A stretch of 64,000 bases of DNA from Klebsiella aerogenes (GCA_029027985.1 CP119076.1:3904422-3968421); one strand, 5' to 3'; positions 28,813 through 42,651 are shown, numbered from the stretch's first letter. Made by a program: numbers and translations. The notes: generated by a model not told the origin, from the letters alone.

Positions 28813-28932
28813 ATGCCTGGCAGTTCCCTACTCTCACATGGGGAGACCCCACACTACCATCGGCGCTACGGCGTTTCACTTCTGAGTTCGGCATGGGGTC
28901 AGGTGGGACCACCGCGCTATCGCCGCCAGGCA
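28813..28932 (-). rRNA. rrf: 5S ribosomal RNA
   Basis: 120 nt from TGCCTGGCGGCGATAGCGCG (5' end at 28932) to CCAGGCAT (28813). The terminal helix TGCCTGGC/GCCAGGCA is intact and the sequence matches enterobacterial 5S rRNA closely. Confidence 0.97.
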
Positions 28933-28965
28933 AATTCTTTGTGCTCAGTACGCCATTCTTTATCG

Positions 28966-29053
28966 CATCAGCTGCGTTGCCTGCGCTCGTAAACTCAGTC
29001 ACATACTTCAGTATGCTCCTTCCTTTCCTTCGCTTGCCGCCTTGCTGCTGCGC
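28966..29053 (-). repeat. ERIC-like imperfect palindrome in the 23S-5S spacer
   Basis: Read on the minus strand the element contains GGAGCATACTGAAGTATGTG, then ACTGAGTTTACGAGCGCAGG and CAACGCAGCTGATGC. The centre CATACttcaGTATG is a near-perfect palindrome. This resembles the core of ERIC repeats (GGAGCTTACATAAGTAAGTG...). It accounts for most of the 193-base 23S-5S spacer, which is roughly twice the E. coli spacer length I remember. Confidence 0.6.
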
Positions 29054-29125
29054 AAATTATTGCGTACTCAACTCTGAATCAGTGCTGAAAATCATCTCAA
29101 ATCGCCAAAACAGCTTCGGCGTTGT

Positions 29126-32030
<2,905 letters not shown>

Positions 32031-32128
32031 TCACAACCCGAAGATGTTTCACTTCTGATTGCGAAAATTTGAGAGACTCGAACACACCATTAACAGTGTG
32101 TCGTTTCAATTTTCAGCTTGATCCAGAT

Positions 32129-32140
32129 TTTTAAAGAGCA
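32129..32140 (-). promoter_or_regulatory. boxA antitermination site in the 16S-23S spacer
   Basis: On the minus strand TGCTCTTTAAA, the spacer-type boxA of enterobacterial rRNA operons, lies upstream of 23S. It recruits NusB/NusE for rRNA antitermination. Confidence 0.75.
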
Positions 32141-32201
32141 AAACTTCGCAGTGAACCTTTTCAGGTACACTCTGAAGTTTTCTTGTTTTGTGCAGTAAGG
32201 A

Positions 32202-32277
32202 TGGTGGAGCTATGCGGGATCGAACCGCAGACCTCCTGCGTGCAAAGCAGGCGCTCTCCCAGCTGAGCTATAGCCCC
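32202..32277 (-). tRNA. alaV: tRNA-Ala (TGC) in the 16S-23S spacer
   Basis: 76-nt tRNA starting GGGGCTATAGCTCAGCTGGG, with anticodon loop TTTGCAC (anticodon TGC) and T arm GGTTCGATCC, ending in an encoded CCA. It is the second spacer tRNA, on the 23S side. Confidence 0.97.
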
Positions 32278-32301
32278 ATCGTAGTTATCTCATTTACCCG
32301 T

Positions 32302-32383
32302 AATTTCTGTTGAGGCAAGGCGTGGTGACACGAAGCATACTTAAGTATGTGAGTGTCGCCGCAACGCAGCATCAGCAGAAATT
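32302..32383 (+). repeat. ERIC-like palindrome between spacer tRNA-Ile and tRNA-Ala
   Basis: Outer arms AATTTCTG/CAGAAATT bound an 82-base imperfect palindrome whose centre CATACTTAAGTATG is perfect. It is followed by TGAGTGTCGCCGCAACGCAG. The element ends exactly one base before the tRNA-Ile 3' CCA on the plus coordinate. The core GAAGCATACTTAAGTATGTG is shared with the repeat at 28966-29053. Confidence 0.62.
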
Positions 32384-32460
<77 letters not shown>

Positions 32461-32487
32461 GCAGAGATTACTTACTGCTGTTATTTC

Positions 32488-32505
32488 ATCAGACAATCTG
32501 TGTGG
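32488..32505. repeat. 3' arm of the 16S rRNA processing stem
   Basis: ATCAGACAATCTGTGTGG is the exact reverse complement of 34185-34202 on the other side of 16S. Together the two form the long base-paired stalk of the pre-16S transcript that RNase III cuts. Confidence 0.85.
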
Positions 32506-32531
32506 ACACTACAAAGGCAGGTTCTTTCAGG

Positions 32532-34071
<1,540 letters not shown>

Positions 34072-34184
34072 AAGTTTGATGCTCAATGAATTAAACTTCG
34101 TAATGAATTACGTATGTTCACTCGTTGAGACTTGGTATTCATTTTTCGTCCGAGGACGTTAAGAATCCATGTCACTTTGAGTGC

Positions 34185-34218
34185 CCACACAGATTGTCTG
34201 ATAAATTGTTAAAGAGCA
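34185..34218 (-). promoter_or_regulatory. rrn leader: 5' processing arm and boxA
   Basis: 34185-34202 (CCACACAGATTGTCTGAT on the plus strand) pairs with 32488-32505 to form the pre-16S stalk. Immediately before it in the transcript, 34207-34218 reads TGCTCTTTAACA on the minus strand, the leader boxA consensus for NusB/NusE-dependent antitermination. Confidence 0.88.
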
Positions 34219-34256
34219 GGTGCGACGCGCTTTAGCGCTCTGTCGCGAGGTGGCGT

Positions 34257-34284
34257 ATATTACGCTTTCCTCTTTCAGAGTCAA
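34257..34284 (-). promoter_or_regulatory. rrn P2 promoter
   Basis: Minus strand: -35 TTGACT (34279-34284), 16-base spacer, -10 TAATAT (34257-34262), preceding the boxA leader. This is the constitutive second promoter of rRNA operons. Confidence 0.88.
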
Positions 34285-34366
34285 CCCTGAATTTCAGAAT
34301 TTTTCTCTTCAACCGAACCGGCTGTTTGTGTGAAGTGATTCACATCTGCCGTGTCGATGGAGGCGC

Positions 34367-34394
34367 ATTATAGGGAGCTCGCCGGGAATGACAA
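34367..34394 (-). promoter_or_regulatory. rrn P1 promoter
   Basis: Minus strand: -35 TTGTCA (34389-34394), 16-base spacer, -10 TATAAT (34367-34372), then a GC-rich discriminator (GCGCC). Upstream, an A/T-rich tract (about 34398-34415) looks like an UP element. This is the growth-rate and ppGpp controlled promoter; about 110 bases separate it from P2. Confidence 0.9.
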
Positions 34395-34443
34395 GCGGAA
34401 AAATACAATTTTATTTCAACCGCTCATCTTTTATACGCAGCGC

Positions 34444-35010
34444 TTATTTTTTCTGCTTTTTGATCGCTGCAGGCAGGTCCGCCAGGCTATTTAACACCCA
34501 ATCAGCGGCATTTTCCGCTTCCTCAGTAACCGGTTTACCGGTACGCACCAGGACTTTCATTCCAACATCCGCCGCCGCAGCCGCCTGCATGTCTTCAACT
34601 TTATCCCCCACCATATAAGAAGCAGCCATATCAATATGCAGGAAATCGCGTGCGGAAATGAGCATCCCCGGATGCGGCTTACGGCAATCACAGGTCAGGC
34701 GGAATTCTTCAACGCTTCCCTGTGGGTGATGCGGACAATAATAGATACCGTCCAGATCCACACCGCGGTCCGCCAGTGACCAGTCCATCCATTCGGTGAG
34801 GGTTTCGAACTGCGCTTCCGTGAATTTGCCGCGAGCAATGCCCGACTGGTTGGTCACCAGCACTAACGCAAATCCCATCGCTTTCAATTCGCGCATGGCA
34901 TCAATGACGCCATCGATAAACTCAAAGTTGTCGATTTCGTGGACGTAACCATGATCAACATTAATAGTGCCGTCACGGTCGAGAAAAATTGCGGGTACAG
35001 ACTTTGCCAC
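34444..35010 (-). CDS. gmhB: D-glycero-beta-D-manno-heptose-1,7-bisphosphate 7-phosphatase GmhB
   Basis: HAD-superfamily phosphatase removing the 7-phosphate during ADP-heptose synthesis for LPS core. The 188 residues show [15 protein letters not shown] (nucleophile and acid Asp), [13 protein letters not shown], a zinc-binding loop [13 protein letters not shown] followed by [10 protein letters not shown], and [13 protein letters not shown] used the GTG at 35010, so the protein begins [14 protein letters not shown] like the E. coli enzyme. The ORF is open further upstream but without homology. It lies just upstream of the rrn promoters, in the same orientation. Confidence 0.95.
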   Translation of the reverse strand: MAKSVPAIFLDRDGTINVDHGYVHEIDNFEFIDGVIDAMRELKAMGFALVLVTNQSGIARGKFTEAQFETLTEWMDWSLADRGVDLDGIYYCPHHPQGSVEEFRLTCDCRKPHPGMLISARDFLHIDMAASYMVGDKVEDMQAAAAADVGMKVLVRTGKPVTEEAENAADWVLNSLADLPAAIKKQKK

Positions 35011-35098
35011 CGGTTTGCTCCTGAAAAAGGCGAATGCCGTTAGTATCGCATGTTTCGGCATGCAGGAAAGTGCTCATTATAAAGAGTCAGATTGATTT

Positions 35099-35122
35099 AG
35101 ACGTCTGGATGCCTTAACATCC
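35099..35122 (+). promoter_or_regulatory. MetJ operator (met boxes) upstream of metN
   Basis: A perfect met box AGACGTCT at 35099-35106 is followed in 8-base register by two weaker boxes (GGATGCCT, TAACATCC). Tandem 8-mers of this kind bind the MetJ-SAM repressor, as expected in front of the methionine transporter operon. Confidence 0.88.
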
Positions 35123-35198
35123 ATTTCATTGACAGGCATCGCCTGGACACGGCAGAAGAAAATGCCACGGCAAACGGCTAAACGATAATAAATAACTG

Positions 35199-36230
35199 AT
35201 GATTAAACTTTCGAATATTACCAAAGTGTTCCAGCAGGGGAACCGCACCATACAGGCGCTGAATAATGTCAGCCTGCATGTCCCTGCCGGGCAGATTTAC
35301 GGCGTAATCGGCGCTTCTGGCGCAGGTAAAAGTACGCTGATTCGCTGCGTTAACCTGCTGGAACGCCCAACCGAGGGTAGCGTTCAGGTCGATAACCAGG
35401 AACTGACAGCGCTGTCCGAAAAAGAGCTGACTCGTGCACGCCGCCAGATTGGCATGATCTTCCAGCACTTTAACCTGCTCGCTTCACGCACCGTTTACGG
35501 CAACGTAGCGCTGCCGCTTGAGCTGGATAACACGCCGCCCGCGGAAATTAAGCGTCGCGTGACCGAGCTGCTGGATCTCGTCGGTCTCGGCGATAAACAC
35601 GACAGCTACCCGGCCAACCTTTCCGGCGGCCAGAAACAGCGCGTCGCGATTGCCCGTGCGCTGGCCAGCAACCCAAAAGTATTGCTGTGCGATGAAGCCA
35701 CCAGCGCGCTGGATCCGGCAACAACCCGTTCGATTCTCGAACTGCTGAAAGACATTAACCGTCGTCTGGGGCTGACCATTCTGCTGATCACCCACGAAAT
35801 GGACGTCGTTAAACGCATCTGCGACTGCGTGGCGGTCATTAGCAACGGTCAACTGATTGAGCAGGACACCGTTAGCGAAGTCTTCTCGCATCCGAAGACG
35901 CCGCTGGCGCAGCAGTTCATTCAATCAACCCTGCACCTGGATATTCCGGATGACTATCAGGCGCGCCTGAAACCAACGCCGCTGCCTGATAGCGTACCCA
36001 TGTTGCGCATGGAGTTTACCGGCCACTCTGTCGATGCGCCGCTGCTTTCGGAAACCGCTCGTCGCTTTAATGTGAATAACAACATTATTAGCGCGCAGAT
36101 GGATTACGCCGGAGGCGTGAAGTTCGGCATCATGCTGACTGAAATGCACGGCACACAGGAAGATACCCAGGCAGCGATCGCCTGGCTGCAGGAACATCAT
36201 GTAAAAGTAGAGGTACTGGGATATGTCTGA
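35199..36230 (+). CDS. metN: Methionine ABC transporter ATP-binding protein MetN
   Basis: Cytoplasmic ATPase of the MetNIQ D/L-methionine importer. The 343 residues carry Walker [14 protein letters not shown] (about 38-50), the signature [16 protein letters not shown], Walker [13 protein letters not shown] and the switch histidine in LLITHEMDV. The C-terminal NIL domain (about 260-343) senses methionine and inhibits transport allosterically. It overlaps metI by 8 bases and is first in the operon. Confidence 0.97.
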   Translation: MIKLSNITKVFQQGNRTIQALNNVSLHVPAGQIYGVIGASGAGKSTLIRCVNLLERPTEGSVQVDNQELTALSEKELTRARRQIGMIFQHFNLLASRTVYGNVALPLELDNTPPAEIKRRVTELLDLVGLGDKHDSYPANLSGGQKQRVAIARALASNPKVLLCDEATSALDPATTRSILELLKDINRRLGLTILLITHEMDVVKRICDCVAVISNGQLIEQDTVSEVFSHPKTPLAQQFIQSTLHLDIPDDYQARLKPTPLPDSVPMLRMEFTGHSVDAPLLSETARRFNVNNNIISAQMDYAGGVKFGIMLTEMHGTQEDTQAAIAWLQEHHVKVEVLGYV

Positions 36231-36876
36231 ACCAATGATCTGGCTGCTGGTTCGCGGCGTATGGGAAACGCTGGCCATGACGTTTGTCTCCGGCTTCTTT
36301 GGCTTTGTCCTCGGTCTGCCGGTCGGCGTACTGTTGTACGTCACCCGTCCGGGGCAGATTGCCGCCAACGCCAGGCTATACCGTACGCTGTCGGCGCTGG
36401 TTAATATCTTCCGTTCGATTCCATTCATTATCCTGCTGGTATGGATGATTCCATTTACCCGCGTTATCGTCGGCACGTCTATCGGCCTTCAGGCGGCGAT
36501 CGTGCCGTTGACGGTTGGCGCTGCACCGTTCATCGCCCGTATGGTGGAAAACGCCCTGCTGGAAATCCCGACCGGTCTGATTGAAGCATCACGCGCGATG
36601 GGAGCGACCCCGCTGCAGATCGTACGTAAAGTCCTGCTGCCTGAGGCGCTGCCGGGTCTGGTAAACGCCGCAACTATCACGCTTATTACCCTGGTTGGCT
36701 ACTCCGCCATGGGCGGCGCGGTTGGCGCTGGCGGCTTGGGGCAGATTGGTTACCAGTACGGCTACATCGGCTACAACGCGACGGTAATGAATACCGTACT
36801 GGTATTGCTGGTCATTCTGGTTTATTTAATTCAATTCTCTGGCGATCGTATCGTTCGGGCTGTAACTCACAAATAA
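36223..36876 (+). CDS. metI: Methionine ABC transporter permease MetI
   Basis: Integral membrane subunit of MetNIQ with 217 residues and about five transmembrane helices. The EAA loop that docks on MetN is [20 protein letters not shown], around residues 124-143. Start and end of the protein fit E. coli MetI. It is translationally coupled to metN by overlap and is followed 43 bases later by metQ. Confidence 0.97.
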   Translation: MSEPMIWLLVRGVWETLAMTFVSGFFGFVLGLPVGVLLYVTRPGQIAANARLYRTLSALVNIFRSIPFIILLVWMIPFTRVIVGTSIGLQAAIVPLTVGAAPFIARMVENALLEIPTGLIEASRAMGATPLQIVRKVLLPEALPGLVNAATITLITLVGYSAMGGAVGAGGLGQIGYQYGYIGYNATVMNTVLVLLVILVYLIQFSGDRIVRAVTHK

Positions 36877-36919
36877 CGTTATTTACACACAACACTAATT
36901 CTTACAGGAAGGAAATAAC

Positions 36920-37735
36920 ATGGCCTTTAATTTCAAAACCTTTGCGGCAGTTGGCGCGTTAATCGGTTCTCTGGCTCTGGTGGGTTGCGGTCAGGATGAA
37001 AAAGATCCGAACCATATTAAGGTCGGCGTTATCGTCGGCGCGGAACAGCAGGTTGCTGAAGTCGCGCAGAAGGTAGCAAAAGAGAAGTATGGCCTCGACG
37101 TTGAACTGGTCACCTTCAACGATTACGTGCTGCCGAACGAAGCCCTGAGCAAAGGCGATATCGACGTTAACGCCTTCCAGCACAAACCGTATCTCGACCA
37201 GCAGATTAAAGACCGCGGCTACAAATTAGTGCCGGTCGGTAACACCTTCGTTTACCCAATTGCCGGTTATTCGAAGAAAATCAAATCTCTGGATGAACTG
37301 CAGCCGGGCTCGCAAATCGCCGTCCCTAACGATCCAACCAACCTCGGCCGTTCCCTGCTGCTGCTGCAGCAAGTGGGTCTGATTAAACTGAAAGAAGGCG
37401 TGGGCCTGCTGCCAACCTCTCTGGATATCGTGGGCAACCCGAAGAATCTGAAGATTGTTGAGTTGGAAGCGCCGCAGCTGCCACGTTCTTTGGACGACGC
37501 GCAGATCGCTCTGGCGGTCATTAACACCACCTACGCCAGCCAGATTGGCCTGACCCCGGCGAAAGACGGTATCTTCGTTGAAGACAAAAACTCGCCGTAC
37601 GTGAACTTGATCGTGGCCCGCGAAGATAACAAAGACGCGGAAAATGTTAAGAAATTTGTTCAGGCTTACCAGAGCGACGAAGTTTTCGAAGCCGCTAACA
37701 AAATCTTTAACGGCGGTGCAGTGAAAGGCTGGTAA
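36920..37735 (+). CDS. metQ: Methionine-binding lipoprotein MetQ
   Basis: Periplasmic-face substrate-binding protein of the MetNIQ importer, 271 residues. The signal peptide MAFNFKTFAAVGALIGSLAL is followed by the lipobox VGCG, with the lipidated cysteine at about residue 23. The NLPA-family core is evident in NDYVLPNEALSKGDIDVNAF and in AVPNDPTNLGRSLLLLQ. AAGGA precedes the start. It is the last gene of the operon. Confidence 0.97.
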   Translation: MAFNFKTFAAVGALIGSLALVGCGQDEKDPNHIKVGVIVGAEQQVAEVAQKVAKEKYGLDVELVTFNDYVLPNEALSKGDIDVNAFQHKPYLDQQIKDRGYKLVPVGNTFVYPIAGYSKKIKSLDELQPGSQIAVPNDPTNLGRSLLLLQQVGLIKLKEGVGLLPTSLDIVGNPKNLKIVELEAPQLPRSLDDAQIALAVINTTYASQIGLTPAKDGIFVEDKNSPYVNLIVAREDNKDAENVKKFVQAYQSDEVFEAANKIFNGGAVKGW

Positions 37736-37761
37736 TCTGCTTTCACCGTAATATCATTCAG

Positions 37762-37790
37762 GACGGGCTTTATGCCCGTCTTGTCATTTA
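37762..37790 (+). terminator. Probable terminator after metQ
   Basis: GACGGGC and GCCCGTC pair around TTTAT, followed by TTGTCATTT. The stem is good but the T-run is interrupted. Confidence 0.6.
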
Positions 37791-37843
37791 TGCAAGCACC
37801 TGATTCAATAGCGCCCTGTTTTATAATTCATTGAGGAAATACT

Positions 37844-38251
37844 ATGCGTGCTTTACCGGTCTGTTTGTTAGCACTCATGTTAAGCGGTTGTTCTATGCTA
37901 AGCAGATCTCCCGTTGAGCCTGTTAAAAGCACCGCGACCACGCCAGTCCAGACGGAAACGGCTAAACCTAAAGTCTCACGTCCCGCGCCGGTAAGAATCT
38001 ATACCGACGCCTCAGCGCTGGTCGGTAAACCCTTCCGCGATTTGGGTGAAGTGAGCGGCGAGTCATGCCAGGCATCAAACCAGGATTCTCCGCCGAACAT
38101 CCCGACCGCCCGTAAACGTATGCAAATCAACGCGGCCAAAATGAAGGCCAACGCCGTTCTGCTGCACAGCTGTGAAGTTACCAGCGGTACGCCGGGCTGC
38201 TACCGTCAGGCCGTGTGCCTGGGTTCAGCGCTTAACGTCTCGGCGCAATGA
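37844..38251 (+). CDS. rcsF: Outer-membrane lipoprotein RcsF, sensor of the Rcs phosphorelay
   Basis: Surface-exposed lipoprotein that reports outer-membrane and peptidoglycan stress to IgaA and the Rcs system; it is threaded through BamA-OMP complexes. The 135 residues have a lipobox LMLSGCS (Cys16), a proline-rich linker (about 20-50) and a C-terminal disulphide-rich domain with four cysteines (GESCQASN, LLHSCEVT, TPGCYRQAVC). It overlaps trmO by 4 bases. Its assembly partner BamA is also in this window. Confidence 0.95.
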   Translation: MRALPVCLLALMLSGCSMLSRSPVEPVKSTATTPVQTETAKPKVSRPAPVRIYTDASALVGKPFRDLGEVSGESCQASNQDSPPNIPTARKRMQINAAKMKANAVLLHSCEVTSGTPGCYRQAVCLGSALNVSAQ

Positions 38252-38955
38252 GTGCCTTTCAGTTCGCGCAAATAGGCGTCATCCGCTCGCCGTATAAAGA
38301 GAAATTTGCCGTTCCCCGCCAGCCTGGGCTGGTTGAACACGGCGGCGGCGAACTACATCTATTAGCGCCCTATAACCAGGCCGACGCCGTGCGCGGCCTG
38401 GAAAGCTTCAGCCATCTGTGGGTACTGTTTGTGTTTCATCAGACCATGGAAGGCGGCTGGCGCCCCACCGTACGCCCTCCCCGCCTTGGCGGTAATGCGC
38501 GGATGGGCGTCTTCGCAACCCGCTCCACGTTTCGCCCTAATCCTATCGGTATGTCGCTGGTTGAACTAAAAGGCATTCGCAGTCAGAAGGATCAGGTCAT
38601 CCTGGAGCTCGGCAGTCTCGATCTGGTCGATGGCACGCCGGTGGTGGATATCAAGCCTTACCTTCCCTTTGCCGAAGCCCTGCCGGATGCCCATGCCAGC
38701 TATGCGCAACAGGCGCCGCAGGCCAGCATGGCCGTCAGCTTTACGCCGGAAATAGATGCGCAGTTGCTCGCGCTGGACAAGCGCTATCCGCATATCAAAG
38801 CGTTTATTCGTGAAGTCCTGGCGCAGGATCCGCGCCCGGCATATCGGAAGGCGGAAGAAGCAGGGAAAACTTACGCCGTCTGGCTGCTCGATTTCAACGT
38901 GCGCTGGCGGGTAATTCCATCCGGTTTTGAAGTCTTTTCTCTCGAACCACGCTAA
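38248..38955 (+). CDS. trmO: tRNA m6t6A37 methyltransferase TrmO (TsaA/YaeB)
   Basis: SAM-dependent enzyme that N6-methylates t6A37 in ACY-decoding tRNAs. The 235-residue protein begins with the beta-barrel SAM-binding fold typical of UPF0066 (FAQIGVIRSPYKEKFAVPRQ). It continues with VFHQTMEGGWRPTVRPPRLG, FATRSTFRPNPIGMSLVEL and LDLVDGTPVVDIKPYLPFA. The start overlaps rcsF (ATGA), suggesting coupled translation. Confidence 0.93.
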   Translation: MSAFQFAQIGVIRSPYKEKFAVPRQPGLVEHGGGELHLLAPYNQADAVRGLESFSHLWVLFVFHQTMEGGWRPTVRPPRLGGNARMGVFATRSTFRPNPIGMSLVELKGIRSQKDQVILELGSLDLVDGTPVVDIKPYLPFAEALPDAHASYAQQAPQASMAVSFTPEIDAQLLALDKRYPHIKAFIREVLAQDPRPAYRKAEEAGKTYAVWLLDFNVRWRVIPSGFEVFSLEPR

Positions 38956-39067
38956 TTTTATTTTCCTCTCTTTTGGCATCTTTGCCACACTGGTAAACTA
39001 AACCACTTTTTTTGTTTCAGGCTGGTTCCCCAGCCTGTTCCGATCGTCCAAATGGAACCGTAACAAC

Positions 39068-40786
39068 ATGCGTACTAGCCAATATCTGCTCTCCACTCTG
39101 AAGGAGACACCTGCCGACGCCGAAGTCATCAGCCATCAGCTGATGCTGCGCGCCGGGATGATCCGCAAGCTGGCCTCAGGTTTATACACCTGGCTGCCGA
39201 CCGGCCTGCGCGTCCTGAAAAAAGTCGAGAACATCGTGCGTGAAGAGATGAATAACGCCGGTGCTATCGAGGTGTCGATGCCAGTCGTGCAGCCAGCCGA
39301 TTTATGGATGGAAAGCGGTCGCTGGGAGCAGTACGGCCCGGAGCTGCTGCGCTTTGTTGACCGCGGCGAACGTCCCTTCGTCCTCGGCCCGACCCACGAA
39401 GAAGTCATCACTGACCTGATTCGCAACGAGCTGAACTCTTACAAGCAGCTGCCGCTGAACTTCTTCCAGATTCAGACCAAGTTCCGTGACGAAGTGCGTC
39501 CGCGTTTCGGCGTCATGCGCTCTCGCGAGTTCCTGATGAAAGATGCTTACTCTTTCCATACCTCACAGGAATCGCTGCAGGAAACCTACGATGCGATGTA
39601 TGCCGCCTACAGCAAAATCTTCACCCGCATGGGTCTGGATTTCCGCGCGGTGCAGGCTGATACCGGTTCTATCGGCGGTAGCGCGTCTCATGAGTTCCAG
39701 GTACTGGCGCAGAGCGGTGAAGACGACGTGATCTTCTCCGACAGCTCCGACTACGCGGCAAATATCGAATTTGCCGAAGCCGTCGCGCCAAAAGAGCCGC
39801 GCGCTGCTGCAACGCAAGAAATGACGCTTGTCGATACGCCGAACGCCAAAACCATCGCCGAGCTGGTTGAGCAGTTCAATCTGCCGATTGAGAAAACCGT
39901 GAAGACCCTGCTGGTGAAAGCGGTTGAAGATAGCAGCTATCCGCTGGTTGCCCTGCTGATTCGCGGCGATCACGAGCTGAACGAAGTGAAAGCGGAAAAA
40001 CTGCCGCAGGTTGCCAGCCCGCTTACCTTTGCAACTGAAGACGAAATCCGCACCGTTGTGAACGCCGGCCCGGGTTCTCTCGGCCCGGTGAATATGCCGA
40101 TTCCGGTAGTCATCGACCGTACCGTCGCGGCAATGAGCGACTTCTCCGCTGGCGCCAACATCGATGGCAAACACTACTTCGGCATCAACTGGGATCGCGA
40201 CGTCGCGACGCCAGAAGTGGCGGATATTCGTAACGTTGTTGCCGGCGATGCAAGCCCGGACGGCAAAGGTACCCTGCTTATCAAACGCGGTATCGAAGTG
40301 GGCCACATCTTCCAACTCGGCACCAAATACTCCCAGGCGCTGAATGCCTCCGTTCAGGGCGAAGATGGCCGTAACCAGATCCTGACCATGGGCTGCTACG
40401 GTATCGGGGTAACTCGCGTAGTTGCCGCAGCTATCGAGCAAAACTTCGACGATCGCGGTATCCTCTGGCCGGACGCTATTGCGCCGTTCCAGGTTGCGAT
40501 CCTGCCGATGAACATGCACAAATCCTATCGCGTGCAGGAGTTGGCCGAGAAGCTGTACGCTGAGCTGCGCGCGCAGGGTATTGAAGTGCTGATGGATGAC
40601 CGTAAAGAGCGCCCGGGCGTCATGTTCGCCGACATGGAGCTGATCGGTATCCCACACACCATCGTGTTGGGCGACCGTAACCTCGACAACGACGATATCG
40701 AATACAAATATCGTCGCAACGGCGAGAAGCAGCTGATTAAGACCGGGGATATTGTGAACTACCTGGTGCAGCAAATTAAAGGTTAA
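39068..40786 (+). CDS. proS: Prolyl-tRNA synthetase
   Basis: Class II aminoacyl-tRNA synthetase of 572 residues, bacterial type. Motif 2 region and ATP site: [17 protein letters not shown] and [20 protein letters not shown]. The editing (INS) domain that clears Ala-tRNA-Pro lies at about residues 225-400. Motif 3 is [19 protein letters not shown], and the anticodon-binding domain starts near [12 protein letters not shown]. It has its own terminator shared with nlpE. Confidence 0.97.
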   Translation: MRTSQYLLSTLKETPADAEVISHQLMLRAGMIRKLASGLYTWLPTGLRVLKKVENIVREEMNNAGAIEVSMPVVQPADLWMESGRWEQYGPELLRFVDRGERPFVLGPTHEEVITDLIRNELNSYKQLPLNFFQIQTKFRDEVRPRFGVMRSREFLMKDAYSFHTSQESLQETYDAMYAAYSKIFTRMGLDFRAVQADTGSIGGSASHEFQVLAQSGEDDVIFSDSSDYAANIEFAEAVAPKEPRAAATQEMTLVDTPNAKTIAELVEQFNLPIEKTVKTLLVKAVEDSSYPLVALLIRGDHELNEVKAEKLPQVASPLTFATEDEIRTVVNAGPGSLGPVNMPIPVVIDRTVAAMSDFSAGANIDGKHYFGINWDRDVATPEVADIRNVVAGDASPDGKGTLLIKRGIEVGHIFQLGTKYSQALNASVQGEDGRNQILTMGCYGIGVTRVVAAAIEQNFDDRGILWPDAIAPFQVAILPMNMHKSYRVQELAEKLYAELRAQGIEVLMDDRKERPGVMFADMELIGIPHTIVLGDRNLDNDDIEYKYRRNGEKQLIKTGDIVNYLVQQIKG

Positions 40787-40803
40787 TCATTACCTTTAAA
40801 TAT

Positions 40804-40838
40804 AAAAAGGCCTCGTCATCGCGAGGCCTTTCTTTTTA
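40804..40838. terminator. Bidirectional terminator between proS and nlpE
   Basis: AAAAAGGCCTCG and CGAGGCCTTTCTTTTT pair around TCATCG, with A-run on the left and T-run on the right, serving proS (+) and nlpE (-). Confidence 0.88.
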
Positions 40839-40855
40839 TGTATCAACAACAGGAA

Positions 40856-41554
40856 TTAGTTGTTGCAGTCTTTACCCGGGATAAATTTACTGTCTTTATC
40901 CACCATCAGCGTTTTCATCATTTCACCGGTATCCGGATTCGCTTCGAGGGTGAAATGCCCTTCCACCACCAGCAACACCGGGCGAGTATCATTCCCGCGC
41001 GCAGCGGCATAATCCCGCTCAAGCTGAGCATTATTAGCAACAGCCACCGTTTTACCGGTCACGCAATCGGTAAAGGTTGCCGCATCGGCCATATAGAAAT
41101 ACATCCCGCGCATCGCCATCGGCGTCGTGGGCAGGCTAGCCTTCACTGACTCCAGCGTATAGTTAAGCGTTGACTGAATCGGATTGCCATCGCGGTCGAG
41201 CATTTCCAGCTTATCGCCTTTCGCCCGATAGTAGGACTTCTCGCCTTTGCTGTCGGTGAGTACCAGCTTATCCGCAGTACGCGCCCAGGTGCCGTACGAA
41301 GCGAAAGATGACGGCTCACGGCTAACGCCCTGATAACGCTCGTTCATCACCCAGGTCCCGTCTTTCTCAAGAAATAACGAGGTTTCAATACCTTCGCAAT
41401 CCGCACAAGGCAAAATGCCGCGCCAGCTTTGCTGCATCGGTTTAAGTTCTTCCATCGCCGTCGGCTGCACGGTTTCAACATCGGCGCGATGGTTACAACC
41501 AAACAGTACAAAGAGCGAGCAAGCCGCTGCCAGAGAAAAGACAATTTTCTTCAC
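40856..41554 (-). CDS. nlpE: Outer-membrane lipoprotein NlpE (CutF), Cpx activator
   Basis: 232-residue lipoprotein that signals surface contact and lipoprotein trafficking faults to CpxA. The lipobox VLFGCN follows a short signal peptide. The N-terminal barrel contains ILPCADCEGIETSLFLEKDG, with the CxxC motif once linked to copper tolerance. A second pair of cysteines lies in FTDCVTG and PGKDCNN. I used the GTG at 41554, 6 bases after AAGGA, as the following residues KKIVFSLAAAC form the signal peptide. Confidence 0.93.
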   Translation of the reverse strand: MKKIVFSLAAACSLFVLFGCNHRADVETVQPTAMEELKPMQQSWRGILPCADCEGIETSLFLEKDGTWVMNERYQGVSREPSSFASYGTWARTADKLVLTDSKGEKSYYRAKGDKLEMLDRDGNPIQSTLNYTLESVKASLPTTPMAMRGMYFYMADAATFTDCVTGKTVAVANNAQLERDYAAARGNDTRPVLLVVEGHFTLEANPDTGEMMKTLMVDKDSKFIPGKDCNN

Positions 41555-41596
41555 TGTGAATTCCTTATAATCCATTCCACCCGTCCGCCACGTCTG

Positions 41597-42010
41597 TTAA
41601 TGACGAACTTTCCCACGCAGCGCTTTGACTGAAGACTTTTGCGCCTTGGAGGCAAGCCGCCGCTCTTTTGACGCCCGAGTCGGTCGCGTCTCCCGACGGC
41701 TTTTCTGCACTGCGGTTAATTCTTTTATCAGCGCAACCAGTCGTGAGATCGCCGCTTCGCGGTTCATCTCCTGGCTGCGATATTCCTGAGCCTTAATGAT
41801 AACCACACCGTCAGCAGAAATTAAGTGGTGACTGGCGGCAAGCAAACGATCTTTATAAAACTCCGGTAGGCTTGATGCTTTAATATCAAAGCGTAAATGG
41901 ATCGCCGTCGACGCCTTATTCACATGCTGACCGCCCGCCCCTTGCGCGCGAACCCCGGTGAGCGAGATCTCCTCATCCGGGATAGAGACGCTGCGGCTAA
42001 CGATAATCAT
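41597..42010 (-). CDS. arfB: Alternative ribosome-rescue factor ArfB (YaeJ)
   Basis: Peptidyl-tRNA hydrolase that frees ribosomes stalled on truncated mRNAs. The 137-residue protein has the catalytic GGQ in [19 protein letters not shown] (about residues 19-37). Its basic C-terminal tail ([20 protein letters not shown] and following) inserts in the empty mRNA channel. ATG 42010 gives the family N terminus [14 protein letters not shown] and overlaps the yaeQ stop by 4 bases. Confidence 0.95.
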   Translation of the reverse strand: MIIVSRSVSIPDEEISLTGVRAQGAGGQHVNKASTAIHLRFDIKASSLPEFYKDRLLAASHHLISADGVVIIKAQEYRSQEMNREAAISRLVALIKELTAVQKSRRETRPTRASKERRLASKAQKSSVKALRGKVRH

Positions 42011-42552
42011 GCCGGCTGCTGCCACGCCGTTAAATGAATTTCCAGATTATTCCGATCGTCAGATAACCAGATACCGCCGTCCTGTAGAGTCGCCTGCAGC
42101 GTCATCGTGCGGTCGGCAAAGGCGCTAAGCTGTGCCAGCTGCGCATCATCAAGATACCAAACGGTAAGTTTCGAGTATGCCGCCAGTTTAGTCTGGTTCT
42201 GCTGCCACCAGATTTCAGCCGCCCGACTATTATAAGCAAACAACGCGACCTCTTGCGCCCGCGAACAGGCTTTCTTAATCCGTTTTTCGTCCGGTAGACC
42301 CAGCTCAATCCACAGGTCGATGCCCAGATGGTCGTTCAACTGCCATAGTTCCGCTTCATCGTCCGATGACAGCCCGCGGGTGAACTGCAAACGCTCGTTG
42401 GCATATTTAATCCACGCTAACAGGCGCAGCATCATACGCTCCTGTGTTTCGGAGGGATGTTGCGCCAGTGTCAGATTAGCATCCAGAAACTGGTTGCGGT
42501 CCAGATCGGCAACATTAACCACAGCTTTATAAATCGTCGCTTTCAGCGCCAT
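42007..42552 (-). CDS. yaeQ: YaeQ family protein
   Basis: 181-residue protein of the PD-(D/E)XK-like YaeQ family; no biochemical function is established that I can name. Landmarks are [57 protein letters not shown] and [13 protein letters not shown] used ATG 42552 because it gives this N terminus. It is coupled to arfB by a 4-base overlap and is divergent from yaeP. Confidence 0.93.
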   Translation of the reverse strand: MALKATIYKAVVNVADLDRNQFLDANLTLAQHPSETQERMMLRLLAWIKYANERLQFTRGLSSDDEAELWQLNDHLGIDLWIELGLPDEKRIKKACSRAQEVALFAYNSRAAEIWWQQNQTKLAAYSKLTVWYLDDAQLAQLSAFADRTMTLQATLQDGGIWLSDDRNNLEIHLTAWQQPA

Positions 42553-42651
42553 GAATAAACTCCTGAAAAAAATGGCGTACATTGTAGCGAAACTGGCGAC
42601 AAAAGGCTGTCAGCAATCGCCGCGACGCCATTCATCCTGCTGATATTGCTT

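Noticed and set aside
39563-40774. 403-codon open frame antisense to proS
   Set aside because: It is a shadow of proS codon usage in a GC-rich gene. It lacks a ribosome-binding site, its composition is histidine/valine/arginine-rich, and the sense strand encodes a complete essential enzyme.
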